64,000 nucleotides of DNA from Cohnella fermenti (GTDB taxonomy: Bacteria > Bacillota > Bacilli > Paenibacillales > Paenibacillaceae). Shown piece after piece: positions 8,847-17,445 of this stretch. The notes under the pieces are model-generated. The model made no database searches and was not told the DNA's origin. It worked only from the letters and a program-made list of their open reading frames with translations. Numbering within the stretch: position 1 is the first letter of the stretch; every line of letters starts with the position of its first letter. The stretch is from assembly GCF_004801405.1 (NCBI RefSeq), contig NZ_SSOB01000001.1:124001-188000 (forward strand), read 5' to 3'. Both the position numbers and the translations under genes were made by a program.

Positions 8847-10478
8847 TTATTGTCCCATTTTTTTGAAGCCTGTCAATGTTCTGCCCTGCAAGCTCTCATT
8901 CATTTCTTTAATAATGTCGGAGCCTCCGCTCTTCATGTAGTCGGATACGACATCATCCCATGAGGTCAAGGGCAACTCGCCCATGATCATCTTGACTTGC
9001 GCATCCGCTACTTTATTGATGGCTTCCGTTCCCTTGCTGCTATTATTGGTAGGGGAATATCCGATATAGCTCGGGTCGACATATTCGGGGAAGTCGACAT
9101 ATTCCTGTTCCAGTTGCGCAACGTAAGGCTTGAGCAGCGGATTGTTGGTCGTCTCGGAGTATTTGTTGTCCAGAACGGATGGCGCCCACATATTGGAATC
9201 CGGGAGATAGCTGAACGGAGTCAATCCTTGATCAGGCTGCGCGAATGTCGCTGCTCCGTTGTCGAAGGTGTATCCCGTCCCTTCCTGGCCCGAGCGGAAG
9301 TCGAACGTTTCATTATCCGGCGTGCGTTCATCAACCGGAACAAAGGTGCGGCCATAGTCGATCAGGGACAGGATGCGATCGATCTTGCCTTCGTCCCCGG
9401 CGAGCTTGGCGTTCAGAACAGTGATTCGGTAATACCCTCGTTGAGCAGTCAAGCCCTGGGAGCCGTCCGGCGCAACGAACGGCGGAATGGAGCTGAGCTT
9501 GGCGTCGGGAGCAACCGAGAGCAAGGAATTGGCCAGATTCTCATCCATGCCGCGAATGCCGCCCATGTAAATCCCGGCCTTATTGTTGTAGAAGTCCGAC
9601 TGTCCGACCTCGAAGCTGGCATTGGCGCCGAAGCCCTTGGTAATCGCTCCCTGCTTGTACAAGTCGGCATAGAGAGCAACCTGTTCCTTTCTTGCGTCGC
9701 TGATATAGCCCGGAATCAGATTGCCGTCCGCGTCTTTGTGATACCAGGCATCGCGATCCCAATAGGCTCCCATGGCGTAGGACGGAGCGCCGCCCGGTCC
9801 CATGACAAGGCCATACGTATCGTTCTTGCCGTTCTGGTCCGGATCGTCGTTCGTGAAGGCGAGGGCGACCTGAGCCAGTTCTTCATAGGTCGTCGGCATC
9901 TGCAACCCGAGGTTGTCCAGCCAGTCCTGGCGGATGACCCAGTTCTGGGTTGGATTGTTGGGATAATAACGCGGAATGCCCCAGATTTGACCGTCTTTAT
10001 TCGTAACCGCTGCCCAGATCTCGTCGGGCACCTCGGCCAGTGTCGGGTATTTGTCGATATAGTCGTTCAGTGGAAGGAACGCCCCCATATCAGCCCAGGT
10101 ATGCAGAGCGCCACCGGCCAGATACTCCTCGATGCCCAGCACATCCGGCATGTCTCCGCCGGCGATCGTTGTTGACATCTTTTCCTGATAGCCGTCGTAA
10201 GGAACAATGGTCGGCTTGTAATCGATATTGAATTTCTCGTTGATTTGGCTGATGGCCGCCCCGTCCGTAGGAGGGATTTTGCCATACGTGAAGTCGAGCA
10301 TCGAGATCGAATATTTCTTGCTCGCATCGGAGCTGGCGGATGCAGAAGCAGAAGAGCCTGATGGGGAAGCGGAGTTGCCGTTCGAGTTGCTGTCATTCGA
10401 AGAACAAGCCGCCAAAGAGAACATTAGAGAGAGCGAAAGTGCAGGTATTGCAGCATTTCTCATTTTGAACGTGGCCAT
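8847..10478 (-). CDS. Extracellular solute-binding lipoprotein of a sugar ABC importer
   Basis: 543 residues from the ATG at 10478, which has AAAGGGG nearby; an upstream in-frame start would add 17 residues but lacks a good RBS. A signal peptide ends in the lipobox LAAC, followed by a Ser/Asn/Gly-rich linker and a large family-1-type substrate-binding domain (DFTYGKIPPTDGAAISQINE near the start of the mature protein). The protein is anchored outside the membrane and delivers oligosaccharide or another solute to the two permeases encoded just upstream (10554-12412). No ATPase gene is present; such importers usually share an MsmX/MalK-type ATPase encoded elsewhere. Confidence 0.92.
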   Translation of the reverse strand: MATFKMRNAAIPALSLSLMFSLAACSSNDSNSNGNSASPSGSSASASASSDASKKYSISMLDFTYGKIPPTDGAAISQINEKFNIDYKPTIVPYDGYQEKMSTTIAGGDMPDVLGIEEYLAGGALHTWADMGAFLPLNDYIDKYPTLAEVPDEIWAAVTNKDGQIWGIPRYYPNNPTQNWVIRQDWLDNLGLQMPTTYEELAQVALAFTNDDPDQNGKNDTYGLVMGPGGAPSYAMGAYWDRDAWYHKDADGNLIPGYISDARKEQVALYADLYKQGAITKGFGANASFEVGQSDFYNNKAGIYMGGIRGMDENLANSLLSVAPDAKLSSIPPFVAPDGSQGLTAQRGYYRITVLNAKLAGDEGKIDRILSLIDYGRTFVPVDERTPDNETFDFRSGQEGTGYTFDNGAATFAQPDQGLTPFSYLPDSNMWAPSVLDNKYSETTNNPLLKPYVAQLEQEYVDFPEYVDPSYIGYSPTNNSSKGTEAINKVADAQVKMIMGELPLTSWDDVVSDYMKSGGSDIIKEMNESLQGRTLTGFKKMGQ

Positions 10479-10553
10479 AGTACATCCCCTTTTCCAATAA
10501 TAGATGGTTTTAAGAGCTCCATGCGACATACCTCTGACGGGATTAACAAGCGA

Positions 10554-11423
10554 TTATCCTTTTACCGATCCAAGCATCACCCCTTTGGCAAAGTGCTTTT
10601 GCAGGAACGGGTAAATAATGAGTATGGGCAGCGTGGCGACAAGAACGGCTGCCATTTGAACAGTTTGCGGCGGAGGCGGGTCCCGCAGCAGACTGGACAA
10701 CAAGTTGTTGTCGGGCGGAGAAACGATGACCATCTGACGGAGAACCACTTGAATCGTCCATTTCGTCGTATCGTTAATGTAGAGAATAACGTTGAAGTAG
10801 GCATTCCAGGCATCGACCGCGTAAAATAACGCGAAGGCAGCCAAGGCCGGTTTCGACAAAGCAACTGCTATTTTGGTGAAAATCTGGAGCTCGTTGGCTC
10901 CGTCAATGCGGGCGGCTTCGAACACTTCCTTAGGGAGTCCCTGGAAAAATTGGCGGATGACAATGAGGTTGAACGTGCTGATCGCGCCGGGCAAAATAAG
11001 AGCCGCATAGCTGTCGATGAGATGCAAATTTTTGACCATAAGATAGCTGGGGATCAGCCCGGGAGAGAACAGCAGCGTAAATACGATCATTCTGATGACC
11101 AGCTTGTGACCGGCAAAGGGATGGATGGTGGCGAAGGCCATCGTACTGGTCATGAGAAGATTGAAGACCGTAATAACGACAGTGAGACAGGCACTGACAA
11201 TCAAAGCCCGGCTGAAGGTTTCTGTACCGAATATATACTCGTAGGCTCCCAGATCCCACTTGGAAGGCCAGAGAACGATTGTCTTCTGAACGAAGTCGGA
11301 GGTAGTGGAGAAGGATACGGAGAAGATATAAAGCAAGGGGAAGATCATGCACAAGCTTATTACGGTCAATAACAAATAGTTGATTCCGTCAAACCATCTG
11401 TCCATTCTGGTTTTGAAATGCAT
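10554..11423 (-). CDS. Sugar ABC transporter permease, YtcP/MalG type
   Basis: 289 residues with six predicted membrane spans; the first is NYLLLTVISLCMIFPLLYIFSV (about 14-35). The cytoplasmic loop before the fifth span has the EAARIDGANELQIF motif that docks on the ATPase. The C-terminal end FAKGVMLGSVKG is typical of this family. RBS GGAGAG precedes the ATG. It lies between the first permease gene and the binding-protein gene and should form a heterodimeric channel with the former. Confidence 0.93.
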   Translation of the reverse strand: MHFKTRMDRWFDGINYLLLTVISLCMIFPLLYIFSVSFSTTSDFVQKTIVLWPSKWDLGAYEYIFGTETFSRALIVSACLTVVITVFNLLMTSTMAFATIHPFAGHKLVIRMIVFTLLFSPGLIPSYLMVKNLHLIDSYAALILPGAISTFNLIVIRQFFQGLPKEVFEAARIDGANELQIFTKIAVALSKPALAAFALFYAVDAWNAYFNVILYINDTTKWTIQVVLRQMVIVSPPDNNLLSSLLRDPPPPQTVQMAAVLVATLPILIIYPFLQKHFAKGVMLGSVKG

Positions 11424-11458
11424 AGCGGGCTCTCCTTTCTTCCGTAGATGTCGAATGC

Positions 11459-12412
11459 TTAGAACAATCCGTCATGTCCGAACCGTTTAACAATACGATT
11501 GGTCGTATACACGAGAATAAGTCCCACAACGCCTTTGAACAGGCCGACCGCCGCGCTGAAGCTGAAGTCGCTTTGCTTAAGTCCTTTCTCATAAACGAAG
11601 GTATCGAGAACTTCCCCGATGTCTCGGTTAAACGGGTTAAGCATAAGGAAGATTTGTTCGAAGCCTGTATCCAGCACGGTGCCGATACGAAGAATCAACA
11701 GAATGACAATGGTGGAGCCGATTGAGGGCAGGATAATGTAGAAGATTCGTTTCCATCGGTTGGCCCCGTCGACAATGGACGCCTCCAACAACTCGTGGTT
11801 CAAGGATGCAAGCGCGGCGAGGAAAATAATTGTGGACCATCCCGTTTCCTTCCAGATCAGCTCCGCAATAACCGTTGGCACAAACAGGCTTTCCTTGGTC
11901 ATAAACGGTACCCAGTCGTAGCCCATGCCCATGAGCACCTGATTGATAATTCCTTCCGGCTTGAGGAAGATCGTCGCGATACTGATAATGACGACCCAGG
12001 AAAAGAAGTGAGGCAGATACACGACGGATTGAATGAACCGCTTGACTTTGTCGTTCGCGACTTCATTCAACATGATGGCCAAAATAATCGGAGCGGGAAA
12101 AACAAAGAGAATTTGCATCAAGGAAATAAATAGCGTATTGCGAATAACGCGGAGAACTTGTGTGTCTTCAAAGATCCTTGCGAAGTTGTCAAATCCGATG
12201 AATTCGCTCGCAAGGATCCCTTTGAACGGATTGTAGTTCTGAAACGCAATGATATTCCCGAGTATCGGAACAATCTTGAACGTCAGAAAGTAGATCAGCC
12301 CCGGCAACAACAACAGATAAATGAAGCGGTCTTTCCAAATTCGATGATATAGCTGCTTAAGGAAGGGAGTGCGAGCTTGAACCGACTTTGAACTTGTTTC
12401 TTTAGCCATCAT
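11459..12412 (-). CDS. Sugar ABC transporter permease, LplB/MalF type
   Basis: 317 residues from the ATG at 12412, preceded by CAGGAGG; a longer frame upstream lacks such a site. Six spans are visible, beginning FIYLLLLPGLIYFLTFKIVPI. The EASIVDGANRWKRIF loop is the ATPase-docking motif. Its start overlaps the deacetylase-like gene's stop codon (ATGA), indicating translational coupling. It partners the YtcP-type permease and the lipoprotein that follow. Confidence 0.93.
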   Translation of the reverse strand: MMAKETSSKSVQARTPFLKQLYHRIWKDRFIYLLLLPGLIYFLTFKIVPILGNIIAFQNYNPFKGILASEFIGFDNFARIFEDTQVLRVIRNTLFISLMQILFVFPAPIILAIMLNEVANDKVKRFIQSVVYLPHFFSWVVIISIATIFLKPEGIINQVLMGMGYDWVPFMTKESLFVPTVIAELIWKETGWSTIIFLAALASLNHELLEASIVDGANRWKRIFYIILPSIGSTIVILLILRIGTVLDTGFEQIFLMLNPFNRDIGEVLDTFVYEKGLKQSDFSFSAAVGLFKGVVGLILVYTTNRIVKRFGHDGLF

Positions 12413-14103
12413 GGATCGAGCCTCCTGCTGATGGTATGTTTTTTGCACGCGAATCCGAATCTGGTCTCAAGTTCATCGTCCAATAAGGCCGGGGATTCCG
12501 ATACGGGAACATAAACGACAGCGTCTTGAGGAAGCGTTGCGGCATCAAGAACGGGATGACCGATATCGTCGATTCCAATAATGTTTATTTTCCGGCGTGC
12601 CCGCTCCCATTTATTCACTTCGTCGACCGTCCATATTGCGAAATTTCGTTGCCTGGCTTCCGCGACTACCTTACGAATCGCGTCTCTGACGGATTCGAAC
12701 CGATGAATATGGGCCTGATGGAAAAGGAAGTGGGCTACGCCCCGAGCTTGTCCGATTGCTTCCAGGAAAGGTTCGACGGTGCTGTCATCGTAGAGCTCGG
12801 GATGATTGAGATCCTGGCTAAGGAACCCGATCTCCAGCACGTCGTAGAAGCGATTGCCTTCCGTAAAGTCGCTTATCGGATAATAAGGATGGCACGTTCC
12901 GAATAGAAGGCCGATATTTCCTCTTTTGCTGGGACCGCGCGTCTGATCGGATTCAATCCCGTTCTCTTCGCACCAGCGGAATAGTTCGCCCCAGCCTTCA
13001 AAGCGGGTATAATGATTTTTATTGGAAGAGATCCGTTCCAGGCCGGCAGACTGCTTCAGCCAATCGCTTTGATCCCGGAATGCCTCCCTGCCCCAGGAGC
13101 CGCCGTCCATGTCCAACGCATTATAATGAAGACATAGGTCATGGCCTGCCGCTTTGACTTCCTCGTATATGTCAATCGTGTAACCGGGTTCGATCATGCA
13201 CCAGGTCGAACGAATGTTGACTTCGCGAAGCAATTGAAGTGTCGTTAATGCATGCTCGTCCTCATTGAGATCGCTGTCGTGGGAGATAACGGCCACAGAG
13301 GGAACACCCTCCGGCCAATAATCAAGGAAGGGAACGGTTTTGCCCTTCTTCAAGGCAAGGGAGATCAATTGTCGAATCACGGCCGTCTGCCACCAATCCG
13401 AGTACGGATAAGCGTAATAGTTCATGCCGGTGTCGGTCGTCAGACGATCATATTCCCAATCCATTCCGCAGCGGTCGTCCGCTTTCAGGATGTCGTCCTG
13501 CACCGGAATAGAACCGTCTGGCGCCGAGGGTCCGTCGTCATGCACGGGGCCAATTCCTTGTTGCATGGCGACTATCGAACCCATGATATCGACCGACCAG
13601 CGTTCGAACGTTCCGCTGCCCCAAGGGATAGAGAGCAGGGCCGGACCGTCTTCTCTCCCCGCTGGACTCCCGCTTCGCAAGCTTCCGTACGGAACAGCGT
13701 TCGAGGGGCGGCTGCCGTTAGGGATCCAACTTGTCGCCGAGAGGAATCGAATCGGCGAGGGCGAATCCGGAACAATCGCGTAGCCTGTTCCCATCGTTCG
13801 ATCCTCGTAGTATCCTAGCTTGTCCGCCATTCCGCGAAGTCCGGCGTATGAGACAACCGTGCCTCCATTCTCGACGTAGGTTTGCAAGAGCTGTCTGTTA
13901 AGGGGGCTCTCCTCATACAGCGAAGGAATCAAGATGTCTGGCTGCCATTTGAGCGCTGCTTCCAAGGACATAAACACCCGGAATGGAATACGAACATGAT
14001 GAAGGGTTTCTTCGACATAGCATTCGAAGGAGTTCACGCCATAGAGCGCTCGCCGTTGCTGGAGGGGACGCTCTTTGATAATCGCTATTCTTGCCAATTC
14101 CAT
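12409..14103 (-). CDS. Polysaccharide-deacetylase-like (NodB-fold) protein, first gene of the operon
   Basis: 564 residues, taking the ATG at 14103 with GGGAG upstream. The N-terminal ~200 residues resemble a glutamine-amidotransferase-like or ThuA-like alpha/beta domain (FRVFMSLEAALKWQPDILI, ENGGTVVSYAGLRGMADKLG). A NodB-like barrel follows, with VAVISHDSDLNEDEH near residue 275, which matches the Asp/His metal-binding start of the family, and CLHYNALD further on. No signal peptide is seen, so it acts in the cytoplasm. Family members remove acyl groups from amino sugars or hydrolyse C-N bonds. Being co-transcribed with the importer, it may act on the imported compound; the substrate is unknown. 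Confidence 0.65.
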   Translation of the reverse strand: MELARIAIIKERPLQQRRALYGVNSFECYVEETLHHVRIPFRVFMSLEAALKWQPDILIPSLYEESPLNRQLLQTYVENGGTVVSYAGLRGMADKLGYYEDRTMGTGYAIVPDSPSPIRFLSATSWIPNGSRPSNAVPYGSLRSGSPAGREDGPALLSIPWGSGTFERWSVDIMGSIVAMQQGIGPVHDDGPSAPDGSIPVQDDILKADDRCGMDWEYDRLTTDTGMNYYAYPYSDWWQTAVIRQLISLALKKGKTVPFLDYWPEGVPSVAVISHDSDLNEDEHALTTLQLLREVNIRSTWCMIEPGYTIDIYEEVKAAGHDLCLHYNALDMDGGSWGREAFRDQSDWLKQSAGLERISSNKNHYTRFEGWGELFRWCEENGIESDQTRGPSKRGNIGLLFGTCHPYYPISDFTEGNRFYDVLEIGFLSQDLNHPELYDDSTVEPFLEAIGQARGVAHFLFHQAHIHRFESVRDAIRKVVAEARQRNFAIWTVDEVNKWERARRKINIIGIDDIGHPVLDAATLPQDAVVYVPVSESPALLDDELETRFGFACKKHTISRRLDP

Positions 14104-14185
14104 ATGGTGACACTCCCTTGTGAAAAAAACAGATGCATTACGCGTGAGGAAAACTGACAAACTAAACAATTTTCATTTCTTAAAA

Positions 14186-14210
14186 TGGTATAGGTTTAGA
14201 ACCGATTCCA
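14186..14210. promoter_or_regulatory. Candidate operator at the importer promoter
   Basis: An imperfect inverted repeat (TGGTATAGGTT and AACCGATTCCA, 9 of 11 positions complementary, 3-nt centre) lies directly downstream of the -10 box of the minus-strand promoter, where a bound repressor would block transcription. 18 of its 25 positions are identical to an element at 15811-15835 next to the regulator gene, including the first 12 (TGGTATAGGTTT). Confidence 0.65.
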
Positions 14211-14240
14211 TTATATCACGATTACTTTCCGGTTCGTCAA
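14210..14240 (-). promoter_or_regulatory. Sigma-A promoter for the deacetylase/importer operon
   Basis: On the minus strand: TTGACG (14240-14235), 19-nt spacer, TATAAT (14215-14210), with TG one base upstream of the -10 (TGATATAAT), an extended -10. The long spacer would be compensated by the extended -10. Confidence 0.65.
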
Positions 14241-14265
14241 TATGGAGCGTCATAATTTTTTACAC

Positions 14266-14304
14266 AAATAAAAAAGAAACCGCTTCATAAATGAGCGGTT
14301 TCTT
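14266..14304 (-). terminator. Rho-independent terminator of the GntR-SBP regulator gene
   Basis: On the minus strand, AGAAACCGCT pairs with AGCGGTTTCT across a 9-nt loop and is followed by a T-rich run. It lies about 27 nt past the regulator's stop codon and isolates it from the importer promoter. Confidence 0.85.
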
Positions 14305-14330
14305 TGCAAGCGCAATCAACTGACATGGAC

Positions 14331-15743
14331 TTACGGTGAGATCTCAGACATGGCAACGTCCTGAGCGAGAGCGTTGTGCAGAATGGAGGTCATGCGATCG
14401 ATAAACTCCCCGGAAGATTCGATCCCGGCCCAGAACTTGTTCATCTCCTGTTCAAGAATTTGTTCGAGAAGCGGGTTGGGCAGCATCTCGTTCATGAAGT
14501 AGAACGGCTCCGAGCTCGTCTCCGTCATTCCCAGCACGTTCCGTTCGCGTTCCGTCCACACTTCTTCGTTTACCTGGGAGTAAATCGACAGGAACTTGGC
14601 TTCACTTGCCATACGCCGCTGATAGTCGATTCGCAGCGTAAACTGGGCGAACTGCTTCGCGAGCTTCGCATTCGAGCTTGTCTTCGGAATCATCATGCCG
14701 TTTGAGATCGCCAGGTTTCCTTGATATGCTTGGGGACCGGTAGGCAAAGGGATGACGGTAACGGGGAACGATGCATTGGTCATGCTGGTGGTCAGCGTCG
14801 TAGTCAGAAACATCCCGAGACGACCTTCATCGAACAATTGCGCGAGAAGCTCCCAATCGTTCACCGCCAATATTGGACTGACCCCTTCCCGGTAAATGAG
14901 CGATTGGAGGATATCCAGCAATTCTTGCAGTCCTTCGGTATTGAGCATGCCGGACGGCTCCTGCCGCATCTGGTAGCTATGCTTGCGGGCGAGCACCGGC
15001 CAGCGATAGATGGAGGAGGAGAGACCGAAGCCGTAAATATCGTTTAAACCGTCGCCGTTCGAGTCCCTTGTCATCGCCTTGGCCGCTTCGACGAATTGCT
15101 CCCAGCTCCAGTTGGACTGCGGCAGCTCCAGTGAGTTCGAAGCAAACAAGAGCGGATTGCAGGCAAGGAACACAGGAGAATACGTAAGCGGAATGGCGTA
15201 AGGCACGGACGAATGACTAAATACCTGCAGGAGCTTATCTGTCACGATAGTCTGCTCGGGAACGATATCCTCCAGCGTCAAGAACTTGTCGAGCGGCAAG
15301 CGCTGCATGTCATGGTTGCTCATAATTACGATGTCGGCGTTCACGCCGAAGTTGGCCAGATCCTGCAAGAACTCCTCGTAGCTTGCCGCTGTTGCGAATT
15401 GACGGAATTCAACATTCGGATAATGCTCCTTGAACATATCGATGAGAATTGGCAGCGCTTTGAGCACGTAAGAGGAGTGCTGGGGACAGACGATGTTAAT
15501 GACCGTGTTTCCATGCCTGCTGATGTCAAGCTCCTTGTTGACCATAGTGCCTCGTCCGACCATCTTGACAAGCAGGCCCTCGTTCGTCAGCAGTTCAAGC
15601 GCCTGGCGCAACGAGTTGCGGCTGATATCGTAAACCTGGCAGAGCTCCTTCTCGGGCAACAGGAACTGTCCCGGCTTTAAATATCCGGATAAAATATCCG
15701 TGCGAAGCTTCCCTGCCAACTCGATATATCGAAATTCTCTCAT
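14331..15743 (-). CDS. Transcriptional regulator: GntR winged helix fused to a solute-binding-protein domain
   Basis: 470 residues. Residues 1-75 form a GntR winged helix (RYIELAGKLRTDILSGYLKP, then VYDISRNSLRQALELLTNEG). Residues ~85-470 resemble a family-1 extracellular sugar-binding protein (INIVCPQHSSYVLKALPIL, SNHDMQRLPLDKFLTLEDIV, DSNGDGLNDIYGFGLSSS) but have no signal peptide or lipobox, so this domain must sense ligand inside the cell. The ATG at 15743 is chosen over a TTG 9 nt upstream because GGAGGG is too close to the TTG. It lies between the importer operon and a divergent lyase gene. A repeated 25-bp element at both promoters is its likely operator. Confidence 0.85.
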   Translation of the reverse strand: MREFRYIELAGKLRTDILSGYLKPGQFLLPEKELCQVYDISRNSLRQALELLTNEGLLVKMVGRGTMVNKELDISRHGNTVINIVCPQHSSYVLKALPILIDMFKEHYPNVEFRQFATAASYEEFLQDLANFGVNADIVIMSNHDMQRLPLDKFLTLEDIVPEQTIVTDKLLQVFSHSSVPYAIPLTYSPVFLACNPLLFASNSLELPQSNWSWEQFVEAAKAMTRDSNGDGLNDIYGFGLSSSIYRWPVLARKHSYQMRQEPSGMLNTEGLQELLDILQSLIYREGVSPILAVNDWELLAQLFDEGRLGMFLTTTLTTSMTNASFPVTVIPLPTGPQAYQGNLAISNGMMIPKTSSNAKLAKQFAQFTLRIDYQRRMASEAKFLSIYSQVNEEVWTERERNVLGMTETSSEPFYFMNEMLPNPLLEQILEQEMNKFWAGIESSGEFIDRMTSILHNALAQDVAMSEISP

Positions 15744-15810
15744 GTCTCCCAATTCCCTCCATAAAGTATAAACAGTGGTTCTGTCCTTATTATAATATTT
15801 CTAAGTTGTT

Positions 15811-15835
15811 TGGTATAGGTTTGGTACAAATGTCG
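15811..15835. promoter_or_regulatory. Second candidate operator, between regulator gene and divergent lyase gene
   Basis: It starts with the same 12 bases as the element at 14186 (TGGTATAGGTTT) and matches it at 18 of 25 positions. It directly abuts the -35 box of the plus-strand promoter at 15836. On the other strand it covers the expected -35 region of the regulator gene, whose -10-like TATAAT is at 15794-15789. This would allow autoregulation together with control of the lyase gene. Confidence 0.6.
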
Positions 15836-15865
15836 TTGACACCGTTTTGAATCGGGTGCTATATT
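15836..15865 (+). promoter_or_regulatory. Sigma-A promoter for the DapA-like/cyclase pair
   Basis: TTGACA at 15836-15841, 18-nt spacer, TATATT at 15860-15865. The DapA-like gene starts 65 nt further on. Confidence 0.65.
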
Positions 15866-15929
15866 TAACTCGTTCAATCACCTAAATGATCTTTTTGTAT
15901 GCAGAAAATGATTCCGGGAGGTACCGATC

Positions 15930-16784
15930 TTGAAGGGAAACATACCTGTAATTCCGACGCCGTTCGTTGATGGCAAGATTGATTATGAGAGCTTTGAGAG
16001 CTTAATCCGCCATACTTCCGATTATGTAGAAGGTTATGTCATCGGCGGAAGCACGGGAGAATCGCCAGCGTTGTCCGCGGAGGAACGCATTGAAATCGCC
16101 CAGTTCTTCTCGAAGAGCGTACCGAATTTGCACATCGTGATCGGTCTTGGCCACACAAATCTGGCGGAAGCGGTTCGCATCGGCAAGGCTGCGGCGGAAG
16201 CCGGCGTGCGCACCGCCCTCGTTCCAAGTCCTTATTATTTCCCGAATTCTCTGCAATCGGTTAAAGCTTATATGGCAAGTCTGGCCGAACAGACGGGACT
16301 GGAGATCGTCTTCTACGACAACCCGGTCACGACAAATACGAAGTACACGGCCCAGCAACTGATCGAATTGGCGGAAGCCGTACCGGCGATCAAGGCGATC
16401 AAGATGACGGATCATAACATGGATAAAATTCGGACGCTGAAGAGACTCACTTCTCTGGCTGTATTCGGAGGGGATGACATTATCTGCTTCCGGGCGTTCG
16501 AAGCGGGAGTTGACGGGAACATGATCATTGCGCCGATTATCTTCCCGAAGGAGTTCAAAGAGTGTTGGGAACTGTATCAGTCGGGTAAGCGTCAAGAAAG
16601 TTTCTCCGTCTTCAGCCGCCACATTCTTCCTTTTATCCACATGTTCGGTCCGGGCGACGAGATCCCGACGACCAAGATGCTCTACCACAAGATCGGTCTG
16701 TTCAAGAGCGCGGAGACGAGACTGCCGTTGCTGCCATCCGACGAAGATCGGACTCGTGAAACGCTGCTAGGCTATCCGCTATGA
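15930..16784 (+). CDS. DapA/NanA-family class I aldolase or lyase
   Basis: 284 residues, TTG start with GGGAGG 8 nt upstream. The fold signature GGSTGESPALSAEER (residues 39-53) binds the carboxylate of the keto acid. Tyr129 in VFYDNP and Lys158 in AIKAIKMTD are the expected acid/base and Schiff-base residues. The family includes dihydrodipicolinate synthase, N-acetylneuraminate lyase and 2-keto-3-deoxy-sugar-acid aldolases. Its sugar-importer setting and the co-transcribed cyclase-family gene make a catabolic keto-sugar-acid aldolase more likely than lysine synthesis. Confidence 0.87.
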   Translation: MKGNIPVIPTPFVDGKIDYESFESLIRHTSDYVEGYVIGGSTGESPALSAEERIEIAQFFSKSVPNLHIVIGLGHTNLAEAVRIGKAAAEAGVRTALVPSPYYFPNSLQSVKAYMASLAEQTGLEIVFYDNPVTTNTKYTAQQLIELAEAVPAIKAIKMTDHNMDKIRTLKRLTSLAVFGGDDIICFRAFEAGVDGNMIIAPIIFPKEFKECWELYQSGKRQESFSVFSRHILPFIHMFGPGDEIPTTKMLYHKIGLFKSAETRLPLLPSDEDRTRETLLGYPL

Positions 16785-17437
16785 GCGCTTTGATCGATTT
16801 AACCGGGAAGCTGGAGAACGGCAGTTGGAATTATGGAGATCCGTTCCCGGATATCGTCATCGAGAAAGTCGCTACTGCCGAGAAATTCGGCTATGAAGGA
16901 CATGCCTTTCGACTGCACTCCTTGGCAGGCACGTATCTGGAAACGGCCAACCATCTGTTTCCTGACCGAGAGACCCTCGGCAACGTCGCTCTTGAGCGTC
17001 TGAAGACGAGGGCTTGGGTAGCTCAATTGCCGGACAAGAAGCCGCTGGAGATCATCGAAGCCGTCGAACTGGAACAGGCAATAGGTTCCGTGATCGAGCC
17101 CGGCGATGCCCTGTTGATCGCGACCGGCTGGGACGCTTATTGGGGGAAGCCGGGCTTTACGGACAGCAGTCCTTATCTCTCGCCGAAGGCTATGGAGTGG
17201 ATTATTGCCCGTGATGTCAGCTTGCTTGGGATGGACATTACCTCCATCGAGGATCCTCGCAAGCCCGGCGACGAGATGACGCTGCTTGCGCAATATTATG
17301 CCAAAGATCGGTTAATGGTCGCGCCTCTGGTCAATTTGCGGAAGGCGGGGAAGGGTCCGTGGACGCTTCTGACGCTCCCCCTTAACATATCCGATACATG
17401 CGCCGCGCCTTGTCGAGCCATCTTGCTAGAATCATGA
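16781..17437 (+). CDS. Cyclase-family (kynurenine-formamidase-like) hydrolase with altered metal motif
   Basis: 218 residues, start overlapping the upstream stop (ATGA). The family motif is HxGTHxDxPxH; here the matching stretch is GTYLETANH (residues 50-58), so the first His and the Asp become Tyr and Glu while the last His is kept. DLTGKLENGSWNYGDPFP at the N-terminus and LLGMDITSIEDP near residue 145 are also family-like. Members hydrolyse amides or lactones using divalent metal. It may act on an acyl or lactone form of the product made by the lyase before it. Metal use may differ from the usual enzymes. Confidence 0.75.
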   Translation: MSALIDLTGKLENGSWNYGDPFPDIVIEKVATAEKFGYEGHAFRLHSLAGTYLETANHLFPDRETLGNVALERLKTRAWVAQLPDKKPLEIIEAVELEQAIGSVIEPGDALLIATGWDAYWGKPGFTDSSPYLSPKAMEWIIARDVSLLGMDITSIEDPRKPGDEMTLLAQYYAKDRLMVAPLVNLRKAGKGPWTLLTLPLNISDTCAAPCRAILLES

Positions 17438-17445
17438 CCCGCCTC

